From Reticulitermes speratus (lineage: Eukaryota; Arthropoda; Insecta; Blattodea; Rhinotermitidae): a stretch of 64,000 nt of DNA. This document shows positions 10,701-20,346 of the stretch, one piece after another. The position numbers were made by a program, and so were the translations under genes. How positions within the stretch are numbered: position 1 is the stretch's first letter; each line of letters starts with the position of its first letter. Below the pieces are notes generated by a model that did no database searches, had not been told where the DNA came from, and saw only the letters and a list, made by a program, of their open reading frames with translations. Where the stretch lies: the NCBI GenBank assembly GCA_021186555.1, contig JAJKFL010000006.1, forward strand, positions 44,154,138 through 44,218,137, given 5' to 3'.

Positions 10701-11343
10701 GGTATACCGAGATCATTACAAGACACGAGGGGAAGTATCAAGAACGGCTGACGAAGTGTGGGTTTGTCTCGGTTATTAATGGAAAAGAAAAGTCGCGGTA
10801 TGATTCGTGATATGTGAAGTTCTGGCGTATGAGTCAGTTCGTGAAAATAAGTTAATACGGTATCTGAAAACAGAACAGGAACTCTGACTTTTCGCGACGT
10901 GAATGTTACTAAAAGAAAGGTGGGTTATACAGAAAATAAGACCTCATTGTCGTGGGTCGTTAAAACAATAAATGCTGCTGGTGGTGAATTGCAGAGGCTA
11001 AAGACGCAACACGCAGTACCAGAAAATCTGATATTTACCTGCTCTAAGTAAATTGTGAAGCAAGGGTTTAATTAAATTACACTTTTAGTTAAATGACGTA
11101 ATTATGTAAATAATTTAAGGTGCCACGTGGCGTTCACCATCCACCCCCTTCTAGCGGCGAGGTTGAAGAAAGAGTAGAACCGTACCTCTGCTCTCCCTCT
11201 GTGCTTTCATGATCTGTTCTACGGTGAACTTCACCTTTACCTTTATAGCATGTGGTGTCTGGCAGTTAGTTGATGATATCGAAAGTTGGCTTAAGTGGTT
11301 TGTTCAGTAGAGCAGCTTCTCGTTTCACTCAGGCATGTTCAGA
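10701..11343. other. Unassigned intergenic sequence
   Basis: No gene was recognised. A short SINE A-like scrap (CTGCTCTCCCTCTGTGC...GATCTGTTCTA..GGTGAACTTCACC) is visible near 11185-11245. Confidence 0.35.
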
Positions 11344-11830
11344 ATTAATTAACTAACTAACTAACTAACTCCATGTAGCACAGTCCTTCTTGAGAAGCTA
11401 ACAGGCCGTCGGCTAGTCAAGAAATTCCCCGCGTTTTATGGAACCCGAAGGTTCATTACCGCATTCACAAGAGCCCGCAAACTGTGCCTATCTTGAGCCA
11501 TATCAATCCAGTCCATGCCCTCCCATCCCACTTCTTGAAGATCCATTTTAATATTATCCTCCCATCTACGCCTGGGTCTTCCTAGTGGTCTCCTTCCCTC
11601 AGGTCTCCCCACCAAAATCCTGTATGCATCTCTCGCCTCCACCATTCGTGTTACATGCCCCGCCTACCTCATTCTTCTTGATTTGATCACCCGAATAATA
11701 TTTGGTGATGAGTACAGATCATGAAGTTCCTCGTTATGTAGTCTTCTCCACTCCCATGTTACGTCGTCCCTCTTAGGCCCAAATATCCTCCTCAGCACCC
11801 TATTCTCGAACACCCTCAGACACAAAATCG
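11344..11830 (-). mobile_element. RTE-like LINE 3' end
   Basis: The minus strand encodes an intact 69-codon tail: MVEARDAYRILVGRPEG, then [19 protein letters not shown], then [19 protein letters not shown], ending AVMNLRVP. It is followed by a short 3' region and a terminal GTTA microsatellite (plus-strand TAACTAACTAAC at about 11350-11370). A simple tetranucleotide tail instead of poly(A) is typical of RTE elements. The upstream part (to 11830) continues the same ORF with stops. Only the 3' end is present. Confidence 0.75.
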
Positions 11831-11989
11831 ACTATTAGTTCTTCAAACTAATGAAAAATGCTACTGCAAGGCATGTTTCTAAAAAATGTCAGAATTTTTT
11901 TTTAAGAAGGTGGAATGAAAGACTTGTGAGTGCTTGAAGCGGTGGAACTCTTCCTACGACGAGTGCAGATCTTGATTTAATAAAAAAAG

Positions 11990-12500
11990 ACAAGACAGGC
12001 CATGTACATGTAACGTAACATTGAGGCGCGTTCGCATAACCATTGTTGCCGTGAAAAAACAATAAGTATAAACCTTCTGAGTATGTCTGTAGCCTTAGTT
12101 ATCCAGCATGCAAAGCGCGTGCGCCGTATTATATTGTCATCTGTGGCCTGTCTGGCTCTACCATATTTTTACACATTATCTTATAAACGGCACGATTTTC
12201 GGGAAAAGGTCGTTGAACATAAAATGTGTGTTTTGATTTTCTCTACGACTTTTGTCTGATACGTTTCTAATTTTTAGAAGAATTCAGCGAGATATCATAA
12301 ATGTACATAGATCTTCATGTAAAGTACCCGTTGTTCTTGTCAGATTTTAATTAAGCTTGAATTTTCTCAACGGATTTTCGAAAAATCCTCAAATATCAAA
12401 TTTCATGAAAATTCGTCCAGTGGGAGCAGAGTTTTTCAGTGGCGAGAGACATGACGAAGCTAACAGCCCCTTTTCGCAATTTTGCGAACGCGCCTAAAAA
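11990..12500 (-). repeat. 520-bp dispersed repeat, copy 3 (inverted)
   Basis: Reverse complement of the 8356 copy. It ends at the right with TTTTGCGAACGCGCCT and starts at the left with ACATTGAGGCGCGTTCGC. CpG-rich ends are retained. Confidence 0.75.
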
Positions 12501-13008
12501 GGGAGTTACGGCTGCAAATCTGCCGTCACACATTGCCTGAGCCGTCGGCTGGTGTTGGTTGTGAGTGTGGTAACCTGGGGTAGAAACAAATCATGTTCGT
12601 TGCTGTTGAAGCAGTAAATGATGTAAAATGCAGTGCTTTTAATTCCGAGACTTTGTAACGAGCTTGTTGTCTGAAATGAACGCTTGGTCACCAGAACTGA
12701 TGGTAGCTTAGTACGGAGGTCGGAGGGTTGCGCAAGGCCAGAGTTTGAAAACACGTGTATGACTTGCGGCAAGAAGTGGAAGGAATTTTTTACCATAGAG
12801 GGAAAATGGAATGCGATTATTTGTTCAGGCAGGTGAACAGCTGAATCACATGCATTCTTGGATTATGTGTTTGCATTGTTCAGTGACGGGGATATTTCTT
12901 TGGATCGTCCCAGTTCGTACATAAAAAATTTGTGTAACGAAATTAAACCGTTTCGAATGACACTGAATTGGATTTAAAAGTCTCTTGAAACAAAATTTAG
13001 GCCTAGAC
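12501..13008. other. Unassigned intergenic sequence
   Basis: A 96-codon minus-strand frame covers 12506-12796 without recognisable domains. Nothing else is supported. Confidence 0.3.
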
Positions 13009-13520
13009 CAGTGGTAATCAACCTGGGGTACGCGAAAACATCTTAGGGGGTACGTAAAATTAAAAAAAATAAATGTATTATTTCATGATAAACGCTAAAT
13101 AATCAGGGCCAGATTTAGGGTTAGCCACAAGAGACCCGGACGTAAGGACATGCGATTTGGGAGCGCCATTTTTTCTCTCTCTCTCTCTCTCTCTTCTTTA
13201 TGCGATTCTTATCTGGGCGGCTAGTTTCATTTTATTCCACACAGTGCATATAATTTTGCTCTGCTAAAATACTTTTTTTCCTTTATTAATTTTTATACGA
13301 TAGACAATAATATATTTGTTATTTAATAGCTTGACATCTCCTTTTTCTCATTTAAAACTTATTATTTAATACATTATTTTGATGTAATTTATTTAACTTA
13401 TTTTAGATGTCGATTATAGACTGTGTATAATTGAATTATGCACCAACAACTTTGCGGGTACAAAGTTGAAAAAAAAAATTATATCTGGGGGTAAGCGAAC
13501 AAAAAGGCTGAATACCGCTG
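13009..13520. mobile_element. hAT-type MITE
   Basis: The ends CAGTGGTAATCAACCT and AGGCTGAATACCGCTG are imperfect inverted repeats. The flanking octamers GCCTAGAC (13001-13008) and TTATAGAC (13521-13528) share five bases and fit a decayed 8-bp duplication. The interior is AT-rich, with a CT microsatellite at about 13176-13195, and has no transposase. Confidence 0.7.
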
Positions 13521-13528
13521 TTATAGAC

Positions 13529-14127
13529 GTTTCTAATTATTGCATGGTGCCTTGAAATTAACGAAACTGGTATAGGTCTTAACGAAAGTTTATAAAGTGC
13601 ATTTGCTCGTTTTTATAGAAGAGCTTGCAAGATATTTCTTGGATAGGTCTGTGCCAATGAAGGTATTTCCTTTTGTCAAATCGGCCTTCATATTTGATAT
13701 TGTTACAATAGCAGAAATTGCACAAGAGGTGCTTAGCGACATGATAAATATCGCAACCATCAAATCTGAGGTTTTTGCTTTTAAGCAACTCAGTTTTGTG
13801 TTGGAAGGCTCGTTAAGTATCCAGCTCTACCAGACGCTGTTTTGAAATTTCATGTTATTAGTTGCATGCATTGTGACGGTTTTGAAAATTGTTTTTGCCC
13901 TTCCCAGAGCTCGTGAGTTTAAACAGGATTATCATGACTGCCTTAAATTGAAAGTGAGCATAAAAGTGGGCGCCACCTTCGATGCACCATTTCTTCAGCA
14001 GCTCCGAGGATCAAGAAGCTAGCAGAAGCAAACCAGACTCAATCTGCTCATTTAGCCGGGCTTCACAGGCGTTGTTTACGTTTTTCTCATTGGTGTTTTT
14101 TTGTTTATGAATGAGGTGAAGTAAATT
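13529..14127. other. Unassigned intergenic sequence
   Basis: Open frames of about 70-80 codons occur on both strands over 13579-13845 and overlap antiparallel. Neither has a recognisable domain. Confidence 0.3.
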
Positions 14128-14405
14128 CGTCCGTCTGCAAGTTGTGGAGGTAATGGGGGCGTTGAGTATAGCTCCACTCATTCTAATCCCTGGGACTGAA
14201 GGAGGTGAGCGGTCAGCTTTACGCCTAACCCGCCTTAAACCCGGAAAATAAACCCTCGGTACCCATTGTGGACTGGGTGTGGCCCAATGTCGGTCTTGTA
14301 CGCTTTGCAGTAGGGAAAAGTTTCATGTCATATCGAGAATCGAACCACGATCATTCGGTCACCCAGCCGTTAGCCTAAGCGCTATAGCGTCTGAGATGTG
14401 CCACT
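14128..14405 (-). repeat. SINE family A copy
   Basis: The body landmarks TATAGCTCCACTCATTCTAA, GGTCAGCTTTACGCC, CCCGGAAAAT and CTCGGTACCCATTGTGGA are present. The minus-strand head contains the box B-like GATTCGAACCACGATC complement near 14340-14355. Confidence 0.7.
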
Positions 14406-14490
14406 CTCATTGTGAATAAGTGCAACATTGAACACTATAGCTAAGTAATATTATTGTAGTGTTACTTTTTTTAATTGGTCTATGTGCACT

Positions 14491-14575
14491 AATTGTGTAG
14501 TGCACTAATGTCTATGTGCACTAATTGGTCTATGTGCACTAATTGGTCTATGTGCATAATTGGTCTATGTGCACT
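14491..14575. repeat. Short tandem repeat, ATTGGTCTATGTGCACTA
   Basis: About five imperfect copies of an 18-19 bp unit. Confidence 0.85.
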
Positions 14576-14647
14576 CTTTTCCTGCCCAGCTGAACGTGGT
14601 TTTTAAAAGAACAGGCATTTTGTACGCTTAAGGCCGTTGGTTTAAAT

Positions 14648-15127
14648 CAGCGGTTCCCAAACTTTTTCGGTCCACCGCCCCCTGGTTCCATATCACACCC
14701 ACAGCGCCCCCCTACCTTTTTTAAAAAACATAAATGCTCTTTTGTTTCCACTTTTATTTTATATTTAAAAATCGTTTAAATAAAATTATAAGAGTTAAAC
14801 TTAATGTTTTATGTGTTAATTAATAAATTAAAATTTATTATATTTTTTATGATTAACAATAATTCATCTAGCAATAGTTTATTAAAAAAAATATGTGCTT
14901 GAATAAGATTCATAAATTAAAATACTAAGAAATTTAGTTAATTTTTTTATTTTTAACACAAAAATTACTTTATTTGAATTTTATTATAAAAATAAATGCA
15001 CTACTTGTCTACTAGCGCCCCCCTGTGGTAATAACAGCGCTCCCTTCCACCTCTCGTACCTATTAGCGCCCAACTCGGTAATCCCACGGCCCCCAGGGGC
15101 CGGTACCGCCTACTTTGGGAACCACTG
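14648..15127. mobile_element. hAT-type MITE with 8-bp target duplication
   Basis: The 480-bp element begins CAGCGGTTCCCAAACTTTTT and ends AGTTTGGGAACC-like (AAGT..GGGAACCACTG), forming inverted termini. It is flanked by GTTTAAAT (14640-14647) and GTTTCAAT (15128-15135), an 8-bp duplication with one mismatch. The centre is very AT-rich and non-coding. The CAGNGGTTCCCAAAC terminus plus 8-bp duplication is diagnostic of hAT superfamily non-autonomous copies. Confidence 0.85.
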
Positions 15128-15135
15128 GTTTCAAT

Positions 15136-15648
15136 AAACGTGAAAATGGGGTCGCGGTTGAAAGAAGACTACGAATCAATGTTTCCACATTGCAGGTTTG
15201 TGTGTAGAATTTGTTAGAATGTGCTGTGGTGTTTGTAGTGTTGGTTAGCTTTGCTGTTGTACACGGTTGTTCTTTTACAACCCATCCCCCAGTCGAAGCA
15301 TTTTATTATTCTGTTTCTCGTTGGACACAGTAAATAATTAGTGTCCACACAACATGCTGAGTGGGTCCGTGGTTTCTGTGTGTGTTAGTTGTGTTTACCG
15401 TGTTACGAGAAACACGTGCACGAATTTGCATCGTGATGCTGTCGATTACATTTTGCATATTCCCTTCCATCTGCGTGCTTCCCGAATTGCTGTGACACAA
15501 GTACTTCACGACGACCGCACATACAGTCGAGGAAGGCTGCACTTGCGGATGGGTAGCCATTCCCTTCTCTGTGTTATTGTTAAGTCACCAACTGAATGAT
15601 CTATTTATTTAAAAAAACACTATATGGTTCCTTAAAATATTTTGGTAA
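15136..15648. other. Unassigned intergenic sequence
   Basis: Two antiparallel open frames of about 80 codons overlap at 15306-15599. The plus frame (CVYRVTRNTCTNLHRD...) has no domain that I recognise. Confidence 0.3.
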
Positions 15649-15697
15649 ACACCCTACATATATTTCGGCTTCTTCATGAAGCCATCCTCAGGGGTGT
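15649..15697 (-). ncRNA. Hammerhead ribozyme candidate with 6-bp stem I
   Basis: On the minus strand: ACACCC, then CTGAGGA, then a stem II hairpin (GGCTT with AAGCC), then GAAA, a tiny AT-palindromic stem III (ATATATGT), then A, then GGGTGT. ACACCC and GGGTGT form a perfect 6-bp stem I exactly where a type I hammerhead needs it. All core bases (CUGANGA, GAAA, UA cleavage site) are present. The layout with a minimal stem III is known from Penelope-like retroelements; the assignment here is inference. Confidence 0.6.
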
Positions 15698-15727
15698 CAG
15701 AAAACTTGCTTGTATAGCCTACACTGT

Positions 15728-15988
15728 GCCGATTCCAGTGGCCGTGCGGTCTAAGGCGTGGGTCTGCGGCCGCTCGCTTACTAGGATTGTGGGTTCGAAT
15801 CCCACCCGGGGTATGATGTCTGTCTTTGTGAGTGTTGTGTGTTGTCAGGTAGAGGTCTCTGCGACGAGCTTGTCCCTCGTCCAGAGGAGTCCTACCGAGT
15901 GTGGTGTGTCTCAAATGTGTGATCGTAAAGCCTCGAAAAATGAGGCGGCCTAGGCCCCCAAGGGGCTGTCGAGCCATTGAAAAAAAAA
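15728..15988 (+). repeat. SINE family C, full length with 14-bp target duplication
   Basis: This is a 261-bp element: a tRNA-like head (GCCGTGCGGTCTAAGG box A; GGGTTCGAATCCC box B, canonical), a body with GTAGAGGTCTCTGCGACGAG, and a 3' end GGGGCTGTCGAGCCATTG plus an A run. It is flanked by ATAGCCTACACTGT at 15714-15727 and 15989-16002. The perfect duplication and intact boxes mark a recent LINE-mobilised insertion. Confidence 0.92.
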
Positions 15989-16052
15989 ATAGCCTACACT
16001 GTATGCCGTGTTTGCTGTCGGTATCGTTCTTAAATTAATAAGGGATTCGTAT

Positions 16053-16160
16053 GTTGTCCCGAAACGTCGGTAACTGAGTGACAACCCACGCCGCCTAACA
16101 ACGTAGAAGAGCGACGACTTCGACTACACCGCGCCGGAAGTCTGAAATCACGTGTAATAT
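16053..16160 (+). repeat. Fragment of the GTCCCGAAACGTCGGT foldback family
   Basis: Contains TTGTCCCGAAACGTCGGTAA and ends in a GGAAGTCTGAAATCA-like string, matching one arm and the terminal tail of the foldback elements at 17868 and 20120. A single decayed arm remains. Confidence 0.6.
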
Positions 16161-16446
16161 ATGCGATATTTTGCAAGAATGCATTTGTAGATCCTGTAAT
16201 TGAAGTTTTGGTTTTAATAAGGACGCTGCTGCTTGTGGTGCCATCAGATTTTGTCCGCTCTTGCGTGTATCTGCCGACTACTTTTGAACTACTGGGTCAG
16301 TTTTCATGACACTTGATACGGTTATCATACCGTTATACGCCACCCATAGTTCGTACGTAAATGTCCTGCTGTGAGTAATACCAACAATGAAGACATGCGG
16401 AGTTTTGGGGCCCTTCACAGCGTTTAACGTGTGGCGACACAAATGG
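16161..16446. other. Unassigned intergenic sequence
   Basis: Nothing recognisable. Confidence 0.3.
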
Positions 16447-16815
16447 TGAGGGCACGCGGTGGCGCAGTTGGTTGAGGCACTGCGCTACAAGCCGGAAGGT
16501 CGCGGGTTACGATTCCCGATTACTTAATTCTTCCAGCCGCACTGTGGCCATGGGGTCAACTCAGCCTTTAACAGAAATGAGCACCAGGAATCTGTTCAGA
16601 AAACAATACTAAAGCCTCGGAATATGGAGGCAGATAGTGGAGGAAGCCAAAGCCCACCAGGGCTGTAGAGCTGGATGGTAAGGTAAGGGGTACCAGGAAT
16701 ACTTCCTGGGAGGTAAAGGCGGCCGGTTCGTAGGGCTGACAACCTTACCAACTTCGTCTGGGACCCTCAACCTCCTGGAACCCTAGGGGCCTGTCCAGGC
16801 CTGTAATGGGATACT
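16447..16815 (+). repeat. SINE family B copy with an internal retroposed insertion
   Basis: The head GTGGCGCAGTTGGTTGAGGC (box A-like) and GCGGGTTACGATTCCCG (box B-like with one extra base) lead into the family B body. The body is interrupted at about 16590-16690 by a piece ending GGGCTGTAGAGCTGGATGG, similar to the 3' end of family C. ACCAGGAAT is repeated on both sides of the insert, consistent with a target duplication. Confidence 0.7.
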
Positions 16816-16949
16816 TTTACATTTCGCGTTGACACAAATGGTGATGGAACTGAGCCCGCCTGCAGTAAGCAGCAACTGTGCAGACTGACGCCAGCCAGTT
16901 AGCTGTAAATTAGAAAGTATACGCTTGTAATGGTTTCTGTTATACTGGT

Positions 16950-17165
16950 GGATTGTGTGGTCATAGTGATTAGGCTACGGGCATGACTATCAAGGGTTCG
17001 AATGCCAGCAGAGACAAGAGAACATCCAGACCAGCTCTGGGCCCTACCTAGCCTCCCATTCAGTGGGTACCAGGGTAAAGCGGCCGAGAAGAATGGGTGG
17101 AGCTATACATCTACTCCCCTTATAGGCCTTGACGGCGCGAACAGGGACAAATTCACCATTACCCT
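16950..17165 (+). repeat. SINE family A copy, forward orientation
   Basis: GTGATTAGGCTACGGGC...GGGTTCGAATGCC gives the tRNA-like head, then CCAGACCAGCTCTGGGCCC, GTACC, AAAGCGGCCGAG and ACTCCCCTTATAGGCC give the body. It is the only plus-strand A copy in the window. Confidence 0.7.
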
Positions 17166-17399
17166 TTAATGCACTGGCTAGGTCTTGGTAAAACGTCCGG
17201 TGTGCGCTGTATCAACTGACGATGGTGTTTAGCGTAATGTCTGATGAAATGTGAGTGGGGCGGAGGTGACGTGGCCTTCAACGTGGTTTGGTCGACGTTA
17301 GAATTGAGTTTATGTTTACGAAGAATAAGGTTTATCTCTTCTTCTTCTTCTATGGCATTACGGTCCTTTGAGTTTGACCTTAGCCTCCCTTGTGATTCT

Positions 17400-17722
17400 T
17401 GCCCATTGCTAGTCTATCTCTTGCGCTTTGTAACATCCAACTCTTAATTCCTAATGTTCTTGTATCAGTTTGGACGTCATCAAACCATTAATTTAGGTCT
17501 ACCAATTTTCCGCTTTTTATCCAGTTTGGTATTCAAAATCTTCTTTGGTAATCTAAAATCCACCATTCGAACCACATGGCCCAGCCACTCCAATATTCTA
17601 GTTTTAATATCTGATATAATATTAGTGTCACAATAAGGTTTATAATGATCATAATCAGCAACAGGGTGTAAGCTACAGGCGTGTTTCGTCTTCATGTGTT
17701 GGTTCAGAAGAGTAAAGAACAT
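17400..17722 (-). mobile_element. Non-LTR retrotransposon ORF2 C-terminal fragment
   Basis: An 80-codon minus-strand frame ends with ILEWLGHVVRMVDFRLPKK, then ILNTKLDKKRKIGRPK. This GHVxRM...GRPK pattern is the usual C-terminus of insect RTE-like ORF2 proteins. Upstream residues (ADYDHYKPYCDTN) are not conserved in my memory of the family. It is truncated, with no catalytic reverse transcriptase motifs. Confidence 0.6.
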
Positions 17723-17867
17723 TCTACTCGCAGTTCGTGTTTAATGTGGGACGCTTGTATTCAGTGACGTGCAGCATTCCTGCGAATGCCAACAGATGGC
17801 ACTGTAAACAATCTACCGATAAGGAAGAACCGATAACGGAGGTAGGTGACCTTGTGAAGACTGGCTT

Positions 17868-18138
17868 CTAACCGTGATTTCATACTTCCGCCGCGATGTT
17901 GATGAGATCTGCGCTGTTCTGGGATATTACGCAGCGTCGAGTGGTAATCCTTTACCGACGTTTCGGGACAATGTATCGGTCCCATCTTCAAGGGTCAAGA
18001 AGTCCAAGAAGAAAAAAAAGGGGAGATAGAAGAGGAGGACTTCTTGACCCTTGAAGATGGGACCGATACATTGTCCCGAAACGTCGGTGAAGGGTTACCA
18101 CTCGACGCTGCGTAATATCGAAGAAGAGTGCAGATCTT
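17868..18138. mobile_element. Foldback element with 11-bp target duplication (copy 1)
   Basis: Arms at 17904-18006 and 18037-18137 are near-perfect inverted copies around a 30-bp A-rich spacer. Each arm holds TTGAAGATGGGAC and GTCCCGAAAC, a hairpin with a perfect 5-bp stem, resembling a hammerhead core with C3 changed to T. Left of the left arm lies a single-copy tail (TGATTTCATACTTCCGCCGC). The whole is flanked by AAGACTGGCTT at 17857-17867 and 18139-18149. Confidence 0.75.
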
Positions 18139-18268
18139 AAGACTGGCTTGATGGGACCCGTGGGTTATCCCGAAACGTAAAAGAAGAATAATGGGAATGT
18201 GTTCGTAACAGAAGAGATGTTTGAAGAAATTGTTAAGAGGCAGAAGATACGATGCCAGTCTGATAGTA

Positions 18269-18301
18269 CATACATACATACATATATACATACATACATA
18301 C

Positions 18302-18334
<33 letters not shown>

Positions 18335-18336
18335 CA
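18269..18336. repeat. TACA/TATA microsatellite
   Basis: Simple repeat of CATA grading into TA dinucleotides. Confidence 0.95.
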
Positions 18337-18690
18337 TTCACGTAAGTAGGATTGGATATGGAATTCGTCAAGAACAGAACAGATTGCAATAAGCAATCAA
18401 GTCAAAACACTGAGATACAAATGACGTACAGAGTTACATAAAATTAGTAAAACACTGTAAATAACAAGAGAATTCATACTCACTCACTAAAACAAAGTAA
18501 ATATATGGGTTACAATAAATAATAACAAGTCAACTTTTGAAAATTGAGTAGAATAAAGGACATACACAAATACACATATATGTTGCTAATAATAATGAAC
18601 TATAAAAGGAGTGCAACAGCAGTTGGAAAACTATTTGTTGCTGGTTAAATATTACAATCTTTAGAAAGAAATTCGTCAATAGAATAAAAA
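18337..18690. other. Unassigned AT-rich intergenic sequence
   Basis: No gene or repeat was recognised. Confidence 0.35.
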
Positions 18691-18898
18691 GCTATATATC
18701 TTATGCAGACAAATGTACACTGTTTTATGTTATTTAACACAATTTTATTAAATGCTGCCCAACATGTTTCTAGCCTATATAAGGCTTATCTTCAGAAGAT
18801 GAGCCTTATATAGGCTAGAAACATGTTGGGCAACATTTAATAAAAATTGTGTTAAATAACATAAAACAGTGTACATTTGTCTGCATAACATATATATA
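18691..18898. mobile_element. Near-perfect 208-bp palindrome centred in a hammerhead-like motif
   Basis: Arms of about 103 bp meet at 18794 with a one-base spacer; one small indel and a few substitutions separate them. Each arm carries GAAACATGTTGGGC preceded by a GCC-TTATATA-GGC hairpin. On the minus strand the motif is complete from CTGAAGA (18795-18789), while the plus copy reads CAGAAGA. The symmetry point lies in the CTGAAGA box, so stem I partners are missing. Confidence 0.8.
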
Positions 18899-19319
18899 AT
18901 TATAAATGTACGGTACAAGTAACGTAAAGGATAAAAAGCATTCTAACAAGATAATTCCTTAACATAGCTGACACAGCTACAGTGGAATTAACTGTAAGTA
19001 CGTGTCTGTTGAAGAAATGTGGTGTAAGGCATTTGGTTCTCTACTCTTTAGAGAACGTGTTTGGGATTTATTGTTTCAGTTTTGACGACAAAGATTCTAT
19101 AAATGGAAGAGAAGCTCTGATAATTTAGCGACGTATGGGACCTTTTTGTTCAGCGGTGTAAATGAAGTCACACTGCATCAGAGTATATGAGTGGGCGAGG
19201 GGTTCTTCAGGTTTACAGGCACGTGCCCCTTCAGGGCGTACCTTTTAAGGAAGCCTGCCAAGTTTGTGTGATAATGATGATGCCTGATGCCAGAATGTGT
19301 TTAACTTGTTCAGCTATCC
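18899..19319. other. Unassigned intergenic sequence
   Basis: No gene or known repeat was recognised. Confidence 0.3.
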
Positions 19320-19680
19320 CTCATAACCATGATAAGTCGGTCCCTGTCACCATGATAAGTCGGTCCCTGTCCAAACCACGATAAGTCGGTCTCTGTCACC
19401 ACGATAAGTCGGTCCCTGTCACCACGATAAGTCGGTCCCTGTCACCATGATAAGTCGGTCCCTGTCACCACGATAAGTCGGTCCCTGTCACCACGATAAG
19501 TCGGTCCCTGTCACCATGATAAGTCGGTCCCTGTCACCACGATAAGTCGGTCCCTGTCACCATGATAAGTCGGTCCCTGTCCCCTACCACGATAAGTCGG
19601 TCCCTGTCACCACGATAAGTCGGTCCCTGTCACCACGATGTCGGTCCCTGTCACCACGATAAGTCGGTCCCTGTCACCAC
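19320..19680. repeat. Minisatellite, 23-bp unit, about 15 copies
   Basis: The unit is CACGATAAGTCGGTCCCTGTCAC, with CATG/CACG variants and two short indel copies. It is not CRISPR-like, because there are no spacers. Confidence 0.95.
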
Positions 19681-19865
19681 GGCATGGCGCGTCCTCAGGT
19701 TGCGGATGGAGGAACGGCCTGTGTATATGGAGGGTAGCTGCGAATATGCAGTCGCGGACAGCCGACGAGGGGTGGTCCTCCAGCTTGGGGGTTGGGCGAG
19801 GTGCTAACAACTCCTCACCGTAAAAATTTACCATGTTACGAAACACTATACAGAGCATCGGACCT

Positions 19866-20048
19866 GGACTGATTCTTTGGACTGGATTGATATGGCTCAG
19901 GATAGGGACAGGTGGCGGGCTGTTGTGAGTTCGGTAATGAACCTTCGGGTTCCATAAAACGCGGGGAATTTCTTGACTAGCTGACGACCTGTTAGCTTCT
20001 CAAGAAGGACTCTGCTACGTGGAGTTAGTTAGTTAGTTAGTTAGTTAG
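19866..20048 (+). mobile_element. RTE-like LINE 3' end, plus strand
   Basis: Encodes [20 protein letters not shown], then NLRVP and stop, a short 3' region (AACGCGGGGAATTTCTTGAC), and a GTTAGTTAGTTAGTTAGTTA tail. Only the final 25 or so codons survive. It is the same family as the copies at 6807 and 11344. Confidence 0.75.
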
Positions 20049-20119
20049 CTATCCCTCATATACGGAAAGGAGGAAGGGTATTTAACCGCAGAAGCACAGC
20101 GCTGTACAGAATATGCATG

Positions 20120-20326
20120 AGATCTGCGCTCGTCTGGGATATTACACCGCGTCATGTGGTAATTGTTTACCGACGTTTCGGGACAACGTATCGGTCCCAT
20201 CTTCACGGGTCAACATGGGACCGATACGTTGTCCCGAAAAGTCGGTAAACAATTACCACACGACGCCGCGTAATATCCCAGAAGAGCGCAGATCTCATCA
20301 ACATCGCGGCGGAAGTATGAAATCAA
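20120..20326. mobile_element. Foldback element with 11-bp target duplication (copy 2)
   Basis: Arms to 20202 and from 20214 to 20298 are inverted copies sharing GATCTGCGCTC, GGGATATTAC, GTCGGTAAACAATTACC and GTCCCGAAA. A right-hand tail ends GCGGCGGAAGTATGAAATCA, the same tail that lies on the left of copy 1. GAATATGCATG occurs at 20109-20119 and 20327-20337, a perfect 11-bp duplication. The insertion abuts the 60-bp array. Confidence 0.8.
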
Positions 20327-20346
20327 GAATATGCATGGTAGTAACG

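Noticed and set aside
15306-15599. Antiparallel 80-codon frames
   Set aside because: No domain, no splice partners and mutual overlap; not enough to call a gene.
19320-19680. CRISPR-like array
   Set aside because: Contiguous 23-bp tandem units without spacers in a eukaryotic genome.
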